A stretch of DNA of 64,000 nucleotides from Holophagales bacterium. Its GTDB lineage: Bacteria; Acidobacteriota; Thermoanaerobaculia; Multivoradales; JAGPDF01. Below the pieces are notes generated by a model that ran no database searches, was not told the DNA's origin, and worked only from the letters and a program-made list of their open reading frames with translations. The translations under genes were made by a program, and so were the position numbers. Shown here piece by piece: positions 43,014 through 52,050 of this stretch (the first letter of the stretch is position 1; every line of letters starts with the position of its first letter). The stretch lies in the NCBI GenBank assembly GCA_016699405.1, contig CP064972.1, positions 3,999,501 through 4,063,500 of the forward strand, given 5' to 3'.

Positions 43014-43199
43014 CTACTGGTTGCCCTTGACCTGCACCACTTCGCGGCCGCGGTAGGTTCCGCAGTGCGGGCAGACGCGGTGCGGGAGCTTCGGCTCCTG
43101 ACAGGTCGGGCAGGTCGAGACGGCGGGCGCCGTCAAGGCATCGTGGGCGCGCCGCTTGTCACGGCGGGCTTTGGAGTGGCGTCGCTTCGGATTCGGCAT
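43014..43199 (-). CDS. rpmF: 50S ribosomal protein L32
   Basis: Protein of 61 aa starting MPNPKRRHSKARRDKRRAHD, with the zinc-ribbon CPTCQEP...CPHCGTYRGREVV (four Cys). Typical length. Co-transcribed with the DUF177 gene upstream and plsX downstream. Confidence 0.97.
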   Translation of the reverse strand: MPNPKRRHSKARRDKRRAHDALTAPAVSTCPTCQEPKLPHRVCPHCGTYRGREVVQVKGNQ

Positions 43200-43227
43200 G
43201 GTCGTTCCACCTCTCGTCGCGGGGCGT

Positions 43228-43761
43228 TCAGGCCCCTTCGCCCCGGCGTCCGCGGAGCGCCGCGAGCGCCGCCCAGCGCGGGTCGGTCGGCTTGCTCTCG
43301 CACCGGCACGGCTCGGAATTCAGGTCGGCGCCGCAGCCGGGGCACAGCCCCGCGCAGTCCGGCCGGCAGAGCGGCTTGACCGGCAGGCTGAGTTGTACCT
43401 GCTCGGCGATCAGCGGCTCCGTTTCGAGGATCTCTCCCTCCACCCGCACCACCCCGAAGTCCTCGTCTTGCAGTTCGTGCTCCCCGGCGACCGGTTTTCT
43501 CGGCCCGGAAAGCAGCAGTGCCTCGACCCGCTCCTCGCGCGCCTCGGTGAACGGAACGAGGCAGCGATCGCACGTCACGGTCTGTTCCCAGACCAGGCGC
43601 GCATCGAGGAGGAAACCGGGATCGGTCCGGACGATTCTCCCCTCGCAGACGACCGGCGAGAGGCCGAGGACCTCCGACCGCTCGAGACCGGCGACGGGAA
43701 TCTCGACGGACTCCTGCCAGCGGAACGGTTCGTCGTGAACGGACTCTAAGCGGATCTTCAT
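43228..43761 (-). CDS. DUF177 (YceD) family protein
   Basis: Protein of 177 aa. Pattern of the family that precedes rpmF in many bacteria: VTCDRCLVPF in the middle and a C-terminal cysteine cluster LCRPDCAGLCPGCGADLN. In other organisms it has been tied to 23S rRNA accumulation/50S assembly. First gene of the fatty acid/ribosomal operon; 68 nt separate it from the hypothetical gene upstream. Confidence 0.9.
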   Translation of the reverse strand: MKIRLESVHDEPFRWQESVEIPVAGLERSEVLGLSPVVCEGRIVRTDPGFLLDARLVWEQTVTCDRCLVPFTEAREERVEALLLSGPRKPVAGEHELQDEDFGVVRVEGEILETEPLIAEQVQLSLPVKPLCRPDCAGLCPGCGADLNSEPCRCESKPTDPRWAALAALRGRRGEGA

Positions 43762-43829
43762 CGGACGAACCGGCCTTCGAACCGGCGAAGGCTATGGCAA
43801 CGGGGCCCCGGTGTCAACGCGACGCTCGC

Positions 43830-45107
43830 TCAACGAGGCGGCGCCGACCCGCAAAGGAGCAGCGCCGCCGGCGCCCCCATTCCCGGCTCCGCCACGGCAC
43901 CGGCAAAGCGCGACGGCGACGCCGCGGGGAGCACCGCCGCCACCTCCTGACAGTCGGCGAGCGGCGAGAGCACCGCCTGCAGATCGCGCCAGCGACCGCT
44001 TTCGCTCGGGCCGAACAGGGGAATCTGGCTGAGCAGATCGGCGAGGCCACCGGCGGCCGCGGCGAGCCGCGCCGGATTCGCCCAGACGAGCCGCCCCCCG
44101 GCGGCGGGGAGCAGCGCATCGCGGGCCTCGCCCAGCGTGCCGGCGATTCCGGCGGCGCGTTCGGCCACCGACGACTCGAAGGCGGTGGCAGTCCATCCGT
44201 CGCGCTCGCGGCTCGGCGGCCGGCGGCCGGCGAGCGCCAGGAAGCTCTCGCCCGGCAGGCGCCAACGCTCCGAAGGGGCCCGCGCGAGGGAAGCGATCGC
44301 CGGAATCGCCGCCTCGCCGCTCGCCCCCTTCGGCGCCCAGACCGCCAGCGCGCGGGCTCCGCCACCGAGGGCACCCTCGGTCACCGCGAGCGCCAACCCG
44401 GGCGCGGAGAATCGCTGGAGCCTCGCCCTCAGACCTGCCGGAGGGGCGGTCTCGGCGAGCCAGAGCCCGTCCTCCACCCGCTCGATCCGGTAGGCGCCGG
44501 CTGGCAGCCACCCCGCCGCGGAGCCGGCGACGAAGCGGCCGAGCGACGGTATCGGGTCGCTCGTCCCGTCGGCGACCGCTTCCGGCGGGGCACCGACGGT
44601 CAGCGTCCAGCGGACGCCGACCCAGGCGACCTGGGCCGGGCGACCGCCGACCTCCACCGCTCCCCCACCGAGCCACGGGTTGCGTGCCACCGCGCCGGCG
44701 GCCCGGGCGAGCGCCGCGACCGTCGGGTACGCATGGAGGACCACGGCGAGTCGCGCTGCGCCCGGATCGGCCGCCACCACCAGGGCGCTCCCCGGAGGGA
44801 AGGGGAACGGCCCGAAACGCGGGAGACGCGGGGGTTGGGTGCCGGCGAGCCGAGACGCCGCGGCGATCCAGGCGTCGAGATCTCCCACCTCGGCGGCGAG
44901 AGCGCCGAGGTTCTGATGCGGATAGGGGATCCAGAGTCGGAGCGGGTAGCTGAGGTCAGCGAGCAGAGCGGCCTCCCGGCCGGTGACCTCCGGCGTCCCT
45001 TCCCGTTCGCGCGGCGAGTACCAGAAGGCCAAGTGACCTGCCGTCGCGGCGACCAGTCCGGCGACGAGCGCCCAGCGCCACGGCCGTCGACGACGCGTCC
45101 GCCTCAT
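43830..45107 (-). CDS. uncharacterised membrane-anchored protein of the glycan locus
   Basis: Protein of 425 aa. Basic N-terminus (MRRTRRRRPWRW), one transmembrane helix (about 12-28), then a large extracytoplasmic Ala/Gly/Pro-rich domain of repeated beta-alpha blocks. No catalytic motif recognised; some resemblance in layout to DUF3352-like proteins, unproven. The ATG overlaps the preceding glycosyltransferase stop by 4 nt, so it is part of the polysaccharide operon. Confidence 0.6.
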   Translation of the reverse strand: MRRTRRRRPWRWALVAGLVAATAGHLAFWYSPREREGTPEVTGREAALLADLSYPLRLWIPYPHQNLGALAAEVGDLDAWIAAASRLAGTQPPRLPRFGPFPFPPGSALVVAADPGAARLAVVLHAYPTVAALARAAGAVARNPWLGGGAVEVGGRPAQVAWVGVRWTLTVGAPPEAVADGTSDPIPSLGRFVAGSAAGWLPAGAYRIERVEDGLWLAETAPPAGLRARLQRFSAPGLALAVTEGALGGGARALAVWAPKGASGEAAIPAIASLARAPSERWRLPGESFLALAGRRPPSRERDGWTATAFESSVAERAAGIAGTLGEARDALLPAAGGRLVWANPARLAAAAGGLADLLSQIPLFGPSESGRWRDLQAVLSPLADCQEVAAVLPAASPSRFAGAVAEPGMGAPAALLLCGSAPPR

Positions 45108-46552
45108 CGCACCACCTCCCCGCGCTCGGCGGCAGGCGAGACGTCGCGCCGATTCGCCACACGATCCAGGTCGAGCCCGACGAAAGCCCGCGCCAGCTCG
45201 ACGAGAAGCGGCTCGTCGTCCTCACCGAGCCCGAGATCGGCGAGCTCGGCCCCCAGCTCGCCGAGCAGCCGTACCTCCATCGCGCCCGGCGCCGTCGGCG
45301 CAAGCGGCGGCACGACCGGGCTCGGAGCTCGCGGCGGAAACCGCCCCAGCGCCTCGAGGTAGCGCTGGGCCGTAGCCGCGGGCCGATGCTCCCGCTCCGC
45401 CAGACGCGCGGCGTTGCGCTCCAGCGCGTGGCGCAAGGAGGGATCGGCGAAGAGACGCCGGAGGATCGCCAGCAGGTGCTGTTCCTCCTGCTCGTCGACC
45501 GCGACGAAGACCACGGAACCGGCCGGCAGCTCGGCAAACGAGCCCGCGTCGGTCACCACCACCGCCCGGCCCAGGGCGAGCAACCTCACGAGCGTCGCCG
45601 ACGACTCTCCGCCGGTCGGATGGCGAAGGTTCAGCGCCACATCGCAGGCCGCCATCGCATCGTGGAGGGTGTCGAGCTCGACGCGTCCGGTGACGGTGAT
45701 GCCGCTCTCGCCCGGTCCGGCGATGCGTGCGACGACGCCCGCCAGATCGTAGTAGGGCGACACTTCTCCGACGATCCAGTAGCGCGCCTCGGGAACCTCG
45801 CGGCGGAAACGAACGAAGGCGGCGATCGCCGGCTCGAGGTGCTTCTGCGGCGTCACGAAGCCGAACGAGGCGACGAGAGGGACCTCTGGCGGCAGTCCGA
45901 GCCGCCGGCGGGCAGCGAGACGATCGCTCCCTCCGACCGGGAGCGCACAGGGCATCGGCACCACACCCACCCGGGCCAGCGGTCGGCTCTGGAGGATCCT
46001 CCGCCGGGCGAACTCGGAGTGCACCAGAACCGCCTCGCTGGCATCGACCACCCGCTCGAAGAGCGGAAACGACCAGGGTCGGGGCTCTTGCCCGTGTTCG
46101 ACCAGGGAGCGCGCCGCGCGCTCGCCGGTGCTGCCGGCGCAGTAGCGCAGCTCCTCGAGGTAGCGGGCGCGGTCGCCCTGGGCGACCGTCAGCTCGCGCA
46201 CCAGGTGGTGCAGGAGGTACTCGTGGAGGACCACCACCCCCGGGAGGCGATGGAGCAACGCGAAGGTCCGGGCGTGGCTCGCCGCCGAGTTGCCCAGCTG
46301 GTAGATCACCCGATCGACGCGGCCGGCGGCGACGTCCTCCGGGAGCGCCGCCAGCGGTCGCAAGCCGGCGATGCCCCCGAGGTCGACCGCCGGCGGCGCC
46401 TCGCCCTCCGGGTAGACACTGACCTCGGCCGCTGCGGCGAGCGCCGGCAGCAGGTCGGCGCTGTAGTCGGCGATGCCCGAGCGGTCCGGCGGCAGCGGGC
46501 TGACGTAGGCGAGGCGCAAGCGGCCGGGCGGAGTCGATTCGGCGAACGGCAT
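45104..46552 (-). CDS. glycosyltransferase family 4 protein
   Basis: Protein of 482 aa with a GT-B fold. N-terminal LAYVSPLPPDRSGIADYSAD, and donor-domain features VASFGFVTPQKHLEPAI and ALNLRHPTGGESSATLVRLL. About 90 extra C-terminal residues (from about 390) have no recognised fold. Substrate not predictable. Seven nucleotides after the previous glycosyltransferase. Confidence 0.85.
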   Translation of the reverse strand: MPFAESTPPGRLRLAYVSPLPPDRSGIADYSADLLPALAAAAEVSVYPEGEAPPAVDLGGIAGLRPLAALPEDVAAGRVDRVIYQLGNSAASHARTFALLHRLPGVVVLHEYLLHHLVRELTVAQGDRARYLEELRYCAGSTGERAARSLVEHGQEPRPWSFPLFERVVDASEAVLVHSEFARRRILQSRPLARVGVVPMPCALPVGGSDRLAARRRLGLPPEVPLVASFGFVTPQKHLEPAIAAFVRFRREVPEARYWIVGEVSPYYDLAGVVARIAGPGESGITVTGRVELDTLHDAMAACDVALNLRHPTGGESSATLVRLLALGRAVVVTDAGSFAELPAGSVVFVAVDEQEEQHLLAILRRLFADPSLRHALERNAARLAEREHRPAATAQRYLEALGRFPPRAPSPVVPPLAPTAPGAMEVRLLGELGAELADLGLGEDDEPLLVELARAFVGLDLDRVANRRDVSPAAERGEVVR

Positions 46553-46559
46553 CGTGGGC

Positions 46560-47606
46560 TCAGAGGGTCGCGGTGAGCTGCTCGACGACCCGGTCCCAGG
46601 TGACGTCGGCGACCCGCCGGCGCCCCGACTCTCCCAGGCGACGAGCGAGCGCCCGGTCGCGGAAGAGCCGGTCGATCCGCTCGCCGAGGGCCGACGGGTC
46701 GGCGGAAGAGGTGACGTAGCCGTTCTCGCCGTCGACGACGAACTCGAGGATCCCGCCGGCGTCGGCGGTGGTGAGCATCGGTCGGCCCGAGCGGAAGGCC
46801 TCGACGGTCACGTAGCCGTAGTCCTCGTCGAACGGGGCGTAGAAGACGGCGAGCGCCCCGGCGTAGCGGTCGAGGAGCTCCTCGTCGTCGATCCGCCCCG
46901 GGAGCTCGAACCGGTCGGCCACCCCGAGCTCGGCGGCGAGCGCGCGCAACGTTTCGAGCTCCGGCCCTTCGCCGGCGACGACGGCGCGCACCGGCGTGTC
47001 CGTGCAGGCGAGAGCGCGCACGAGCAGGTCAAAGCGCTTCATCGGGTCGAGGCGGCCGACGGCGAACACGTAGTCGCCGGCTGACCCGCAGCGGTAGCGG
47101 TCGCCGAGCTTGAGCGGCGGATGGAGCGGCGTCGCCACGAGGCCGTTGTGGCGCTCCAGCCGCTCGGCGGTGTTGGCGGAGATCGAGAAGAGGCCCTGGG
47201 CCTCGCCGAGCGCCCGGCGGTCCATCGCGCGGATCATCTCGAGCATCCGGAGATCGTCGGGCGAGTCCGAGAAATCCGAGTAGGGGGTGCCGAGCAGGTC
47301 GTAGGCTTGCCGATACTGGTGGATCAGCCAGACCACCTTGTTCGGGTGACGAACGAGGTAGGTCGGGAAGCGCGTGGCGATGACCAGGTCGACCGGCGTA
47401 CCCGCCACCTCGTCGAGGTCCACCAGACGCCAGGCGAAGGCGCTCTTGAGCGTTGTCGTCCGGGTGCGCCAGTTGAAGGGCAGCGTGACGATCTCGACGT
47501 CGTGGCCGCGGCGCCGCAGCTCGTCACGCAACGACTCGTAGAGGGTCTCGGCGCCGCCGCGAACGAAGGGAACCTGCGCTCCGCAGATGACGATGCGCGC
47601 GCTCAA
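46560..47606 (-). CDS. glycosyltransferase family 4 protein
   Basis: Protein of 348 aa. Start TTG at 47606 overlapping the stop of the preceding coiled-coil gene (TTGA); the upstream open frame is not protein-like. N-terminal VICGAQVPFVRGGAETLYES, donor-site FAVGRLDPMKRFDLLVRAL, and the EX7E-like region FYAPFDEDYGYVTVEAF. A retaining GT-B enzyme, probably adding a sugar during assembly of the exported polysaccharide. Confidence 0.85.
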   Translation of the reverse strand: MSARIVICGAQVPFVRGGAETLYESLRDELRRRGHDVEIVTLPFNWRTRTTTLKSAFAWRLVDLDEVAGTPVDLVIATRFPTYLVRHPNKVVWLIHQYRQAYDLLGTPYSDFSDSPDDLRMLEMIRAMDRRALGEAQGLFSISANTAERLERHNGLVATPLHPPLKLGDRYRCGSAGDYVFAVGRLDPMKRFDLLVRALACTDTPVRAVVAGEGPELETLRALAAELGVADRFELPGRIDDEELLDRYAGALAVFYAPFDEDYGYVTVEAFRSGRPMLTTADAGGILEFVVDGENGYVTSSADPSALGERIDRLFRDRALARRLGESGRRRVADVTWDRVVEQLTATL

Positions 47607-48085
47607 CCCCGCTCCCCGTCCCCCGCCTGGCGGGTCCGCTCGCCCGGCTCGACCCGCTCGAGCCGTCGTTCGAGCACTGCGAGGCGGCGTTCGGCCTGTT
47701 CGGCGCGGCGCCCGGGCTCGGCCATCTGCCGACGCAGGTCGGCGAGCTCGACGAGCAGCCCCCGGAGGACGCGCAGGTGCTCGGCGTTGAGCTCGTTCTG
47801 CCGCTCGAGGAGTGGCGCCGCATACCAGCGCACGAAGAGGCCGAAGAAGGCGCGGCGCAGTGCCACGAGAGCACGACCGATCACCGGCCGCGGCGACTCG
47901 CACGGCGGCTCGGTGAGCTGACCGAGGGCCCAGAGCCGGGCCAGCCGGCCGTCGTCGATGCCGGGGTCCGCGCCGAGGCTGGCGAGCTCTCCCTGGCTCT
48001 GGCGCAGACCGGCCTTGAGCTGAGCCAGCACGCTGGCCACACGCTCGTTCTCGTCGATCGCCTCTCGCTCGGGCGCTTCCATCAT
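47603..48085 (-). CDS. coiled-coil protein of the glycan locus
   Basis: Protein of 160 aa from the ATG at 48085. Pattern: helix 1-40, then RALVALRRAFFGLFVRWYAA (amphipathic or membrane-associated, about residues 75-95), then a strong heptad coiled coil rich in Leu, Arg and Glu (about 100-150). Similar small proteins sit among glycosyltransferase genes in other genomes; function unknown. First gene of the minus-strand branch, opposite the plus-strand glycosyltransferase with about 208 nt between them. Confidence 0.6.
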   Translation of the reverse strand: MMEAPEREAIDENERVASVLAQLKAGLRQSQGELASLGADPGIDDGRLARLWALGQLTEPPCESPRPVIGRALVALRRAFFGLFVRWYAAPLLERQNELNAEHLRVLRGLLVELADLRRQMAEPGRRAEQAERRLAVLERRLERVEPGERTRQAGDGERG

Positions 48086-48293
48086 CCGTGCTCTCCGCCG
48101 CCGAGCCCGGAACTCTAGCATCCGGTCAACGCGGAGCCGGGGGCTGTCGTAGACTGCGAGGAGGGCCGTCGGCCCCCGGGAAAGCGCAACTCGTGCCCCT
48201 CCTCTCCCCCATCCGAGCCCACGCCTCCTCCCGCGTCGCGACGCGGGGCTGTCGCGCGCTCGGCAGCGCCTCCTGGGACCGCGCGAGTCGCGC

Positions 48294-49451
48294 ATGACGG
48301 CGTCGCCGGCGACCATCGGCATCGACGCCCGCAAGTTGGGCGACTTCGGCATCGGCACCTACGTCCAGGGGCTGCTCGGTGGAATCTCCCGCCTCGACCA
48401 CGAGAACCGCTTCGTCGTCTTCGTCCGCCGTGCCGGCGAGCCGCACCTGCCGCCGTTGCCCTCGAACTTCGAGGTGTTGCGCGCCGAAGCGCCCGGCTAC
48501 AGTCTGCGCGAGCTCATCGGCCTCTCCTGGAGTCTGCGCCGGCGCCCGCTCGACCTCTACCACGCCACCCACTACAGCCTTCCCGCAGCGCTTCCGTCCG
48601 CCTGCGTCGTCACCGTCCACGACCTCATCCACCTGCTCTTCCCCGAGCACCTACCGGGCCGCGTCGCCTTGCTCTATGCGCGACTGATGCTCGGGCGCGC
48701 GGCGCGCCTGGCGCGTCGCGTCATTGCCGTCTCCCAGGCGACGAGCGCCGACCTGCAACGCGAGCTGGGTCTCGCCGAATCGCGCATCGACGTGGTGCCG
48801 AACGGGCTCGACGCAGCCTTTCTGCGGCCGGTCGGCACGTCCGAGCTCCGCGCCCGGCTGGCCGCTCTCGGTGTCGCGACGCCCTATCTGCTCTTCCTCG
48901 GCAACCCGAAACCGCACAAGAACCTCGCCCGACTGCTGGCCGCCTACCGCCGGCTCGTCGACCGGGGCGACGAGCCCCCGCGCCTGGTGCTCGCCGGGGC
49001 GCGCGACCGCGAGCTCGCCGAGCTGGCGGCGGAAACTGTACGGAGCGGCCTGGGAGAGCGGATCCAGATCCTGGGCCACGTCCCGGCCGCCGACCTGCCT
49101 GCGCTGCTGCAGGGCGCGACGCTCTTCCTCTTTCCGAGCCTGTACGAGGGCTTCGGGCTGCCCGTGCTCGAGGCGATGGCCACCGGGACGGCGGTCCTCG
49201 CCGCCGACGTCCCCGCCCTGCGCGAGCTGACGGGGGGCTGCGCGCACCTCGTCGATCCGCTCGACGTCGAAGCGCTCGCCGCGGGAATCGCCCACTGTCT
49301 CGGCGACACGCCCCGGCGCGAATCGCTGGCTGCCCGGGGGCACGAGCGCGCCCGGGAGTTTTCCTGGGAGCTGACCGCCCGCCGGACCCTCGCCGTCTAC
49401 GCGCGAGCCCTCGGTCGCCTGCTTCCCGGGCCTGCCGGAGCCGTGTCGTGA
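48294..49451 (+). CDS. glycosyltransferase family 4 protein
   Basis: Protein of 385 aa. GIDARKLGDFGIGTYVQGLL is the typical start of mannosyl/rhamnosyl-type GT4 enzymes, and VVTVHDLIHLLFPEH follows. Donor domain: YLLFLGNPKPHKNLARLLAAY and FLFPSLYEGFGLPVLEAMA (EX7E). First gene of the plus-strand branch; overlaps the next by 4 nt. Confidence 0.88.
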   Translation: MTASPATIGIDARKLGDFGIGTYVQGLLGGISRLDHENRFVVFVRRAGEPHLPPLPSNFEVLRAEAPGYSLRELIGLSWSLRRRPLDLYHATHYSLPAALPSACVVTVHDLIHLLFPEHLPGRVALLYARLMLGRAARLARRVIAVSQATSADLQRELGLAESRIDVVPNGLDAAFLRPVGTSELRARLAALGVATPYLLFLGNPKPHKNLARLLAAYRRLVDRGDEPPRLVLAGARDRELAELAAETVRSGLGERIQILGHVPAADLPALLQGATLFLFPSLYEGFGLPVLEAMATGTAVLAADVPALRELTGGCAHLVDPLDVEALAAGIAHCLGDTPRRESLAARGHERAREFSWELTARRTLAVYARALGRLLPGPAGAVS

Positions 49452-50575
49452 CGGCCTTTCCCTTCCCCAAGGTGGCGCTCGTCCACGACTGGCTCACCGG
49501 GATGCGGGGGGGCGAGAAGGTCCTCGAGCGCCTCGCCGAGCTGGCGCCCGGAGCGCCGATCTACACCCTCTTCCACCTGCCGGGGAGCGTCTCGCCCGCT
49601 CTCGAGTCGCATCCCATCGAGACCAGCTTCCTGCAACGAGCCCCGGGGCTGGCCCGGTGGTACCGCCACTACCTGCCGTTCTTTCCAGCGGCGATCGAGC
49701 AGCTCGACCTCTCGGGGTTCGACCTCGTGGTGAGCACCAGCCACTGTGTGGCCAAGGGGATCCTGCCGCCGCCCGGCGCCGTCCACGTCTGCTACTGCCA
49801 CACCCCGATGCGCTACGCCTGGGATCAGGAACGGGCCTATTTCCCTCGCCGCACCGGGCTGGTGGCGCACCTGCGCGGCCTCGTGCTCTCGGCCTTGCGG
49901 GTGTGGGACGTGGCGTCGAGCTCGCGCGTCGATCGCTTCCTCGCCAACTCGAGCTTCGTCGCCCAGCGCATCCGGCGCTACTACGGCCGGGAGGCCGAGG
50001 TGGTCCCGCCGCCGGTCGAGACCGGCTTCTTCACCCCCGGGGAAGCGTCCTCTTCCGGGTACGCACTGATGGTTTCGGCTCTGGCTCCGTATAAGAAGAT
50101 CGAGGTCGCCCTCGCCGCCGCCTCCCGGTCCGGTATCCCCCTGAAGGTCGTCGGAACCGGACCCGAGCGGGAGCGGTTGGAGCGATTGGCTGGCCCCGGG
50201 ACCGAATGGCTCGGCAGTGTGCCGGCCGAACGCCTCCGGGACCTCTACCGCGGAGCCGAAATGGCCTTGCAGCCGGGGATCGAGGACTTCGGGATCGCCA
50301 CCGTGGAAGCGCTCGGTTGCGGCACCCCGATGGTTGCCCTGCGGGCCGGCGGGGTGCTCGACATTGTCGAGGACGGCGTCCACGGGGTGCTGTACGAGGC
50401 CGACGACGACGAGACGGGGGCCCTTGCGGCCAGCATTGACAAGGCCCGCCGGATCGAGTTCAATCAATCGAACCTGAGACGCCGGGCCGAGACCTTTTCG
50501 GCCGAACGGTTCACCGAGCGGATGCGGTCCATCCTGGCCGCGGTCGCTCCGAATCGCCCAGTTCGCAACGCGTGA
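49448..50575 (+). CDS. glycosyltransferase family 4 protein (WbaZ-like)
   Basis: Protein of 375 aa with a GTG start overlapping the previous stop (GTGA). VALVHDWLTGMRGGEKVLE and CYCHTPMRYAWDQ are hallmarks of the WbaZ/mannosyltransferase subgroup. Donor region YALMVSALAPYKKIEVAL and LQPGIEDFGIATVEALGCG. Likely elongates the lipid-linked repeat unit started by the adjacent sugar-phosphate transferase. Confidence 0.88.
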   Translation: MTAFPFPKVALVHDWLTGMRGGEKVLERLAELAPGAPIYTLFHLPGSVSPALESHPIETSFLQRAPGLARWYRHYLPFFPAAIEQLDLSGFDLVVSTSHCVAKGILPPPGAVHVCYCHTPMRYAWDQERAYFPRRTGLVAHLRGLVLSALRVWDVASSSRVDRFLANSSFVAQRIRRYYGREAEVVPPPVETGFFTPGEASSSGYALMVSALAPYKKIEVALAAASRSGIPLKVVGTGPERERLERLAGPGTEWLGSVPAERLRDLYRGAEMALQPGIEDFGIATVEALGCGTPMVALRAGGVLDIVEDGVHGVLYEADDDETGALAASIDKARRIEFNQSNLRRRAETFSAERFTERMRSILAAVAPNRPVRNA

Positions 50576-51999
50576 TTCAACAACGACACCGCCTTTCGGC
50601 GGCCCTCAATCTGACGGGCGATCTCGTCGCCACCCTGGCGGCGTTCCTCGGGGCGTGGCTTCTTCGCTTCGAGCTCGAGGTCATCCCGCTCACCAAGACG
50701 GTTCCGGAGTTCAACCGCTACCTCGAGGTACTGCCGGGCGTCCTGTTGCTCTTCCCGATCGTCTTCCACTTCCACGGTCTCTACCAGGTGCGCCGCGGGC
50801 GCAGCCGCGTCGACGAGGCGCTCACCGTGCTGCTGGCGGTGGTCCTCGGCACGCTGATCCTCTCCGGCCTCGCCACCTGGTACCGGCCACCCGGCTCGAG
50901 CGGCAGCCCCGATCCCTTCGCCTACAGTCGCGCCTTCCTCGCCCTCTTCGCCGCGCTCGAAGTGGTGTGCGTCGTCATCGTCCGCACCGGCCTACGTGCG
51001 CTTCGCCAGCGCGCCCGGATCGCCGGCTTCCACCATCAGCGCATCCTCGTCGTCGGTGCCGGCAAGCTCGGTCGCGAGATCGCCATCAAGCTGGTCTCCC
51101 ACCGCGAGCTCGGCTTCGAGGTCGTCGGCTTCCTCGACGACGATCCCAACAAGGTCGGAGCGACCTACGAAGGGCTGCCGGTGCTCGGCCCGACGCGCGC
51201 CGCCGAGAGCGTGGTGGCGGAACGCCGCATCGACCAGATCTACGTCGCCCTGCCGCTCGACGCCCATCGCCGCACGATGAGGCTGCTCCAGGAAGTCGGT
51301 CGCGAGTGCGTCGAGATCAAGCTCGTTCCCGACATCCTGCAGTACGCCACGCTCAAGGCGGCCCTCGAGGACCTCGACGGCACGCCGGTGATCAACCTCA
51401 CCCAGGTGCCGCTCCAGGGCTGGAGCAGCCTGGTCAAGCGCGCCGTCGACATCGCCTTCTCGGCGGCCGGCCTGCTCGTCGGGGCACCGATCTTCGGCCT
51501 CGTGGCGCTGGCGATCTGGATCGAGGATCGCCGCCCGATCTTCTTCCACCAGGAGCGCATGGGGCTCGACGGCCGCTCGTTCATGATCTGGAAGTTCCGC
51601 TCGATGCGGCGCAACGCCGAAGCGACGACCGGACCGGTCTGGGCGATCAAGGGCGACCCGCGGCGCACCCGCGTCGGTGCCTTCATCCGCCACTGGTCGC
51701 TCGACGAGATCCCGCAACTGTGGAACGTCCTGCGCGGCGACATGTCCCTCGTCGGGCCGCGGCCGGAGCGCCCGGTCTTCGTCCAGGAGTTCAAGCAGCG
51801 GCTGCCGCAGTACATGGTCCGCCATCGCGTCAAGGCCGGCATCACCGGCTGGGCGCAGGTCCACGGCTGGCGCGGCAACACCTCGATCCGCAAGCGCCTC
51901 GAGTACGACCTCTACTACATCGAGAACTGGTCGCTCTCCCTCGACTTCAAGATCCTGTGGATGACCCTCCGCCACGGGATCCGCCAGAACGCCTACTGA
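50572..51999 (+). CDS. undecaprenyl-phosphate glucose phosphotransferase (WcaJ/PssY type)
   Basis: Protein of 475 aa, GTG start with GTGA overlap. Four N-terminal membrane helices, a Rossmann-like CoA-binding domain (ILVVGAGKLGREIAIKL), a membrane re-entrant helix, and the catalytic bacterial sugar transferase domain: RMGLDGRSFMIWKFRSM, RHWSLDEIPQLWNVL, GDMSLVGPRPERP, KAGITGWAQVHGWRG. It starts polysaccharide synthesis by loading a sugar-1-phosphate on undecaprenyl phosphate. Confidence 0.93.
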   Translation: MIQQRHRLSAALNLTGDLVATLAAFLGAWLLRFELEVIPLTKTVPEFNRYLEVLPGVLLLFPIVFHFHGLYQVRRGRSRVDEALTVLLAVVLGTLILSGLATWYRPPGSSGSPDPFAYSRAFLALFAALEVVCVVIVRTGLRALRQRARIAGFHHQRILVVGAGKLGREIAIKLVSHRELGFEVVGFLDDDPNKVGATYEGLPVLGPTRAAESVVAERRIDQIYVALPLDAHRRTMRLLQEVGRECVEIKLVPDILQYATLKAALEDLDGTPVINLTQVPLQGWSSLVKRAVDIAFSAAGLLVGAPIFGLVALAIWIEDRRPIFFHQERMGLDGRSFMIWKFRSMRRNAEATTGPVWAIKGDPRRTRVGAFIRHWSLDEIPQLWNVLRGDMSLVGPRPERPVFVQEFKQRLPQYMVRHRVKAGITGWAQVHGWRGNTSIRKRLEYDLYYIENWSLSLDFKILWMTLRHGIRQNAY

Positions 52000-52050
52000 C
52001 GAGCCGCCCCGGCGCCGTCCGCCGGCAGAGCGGCCCCTTCGGCCACTCGC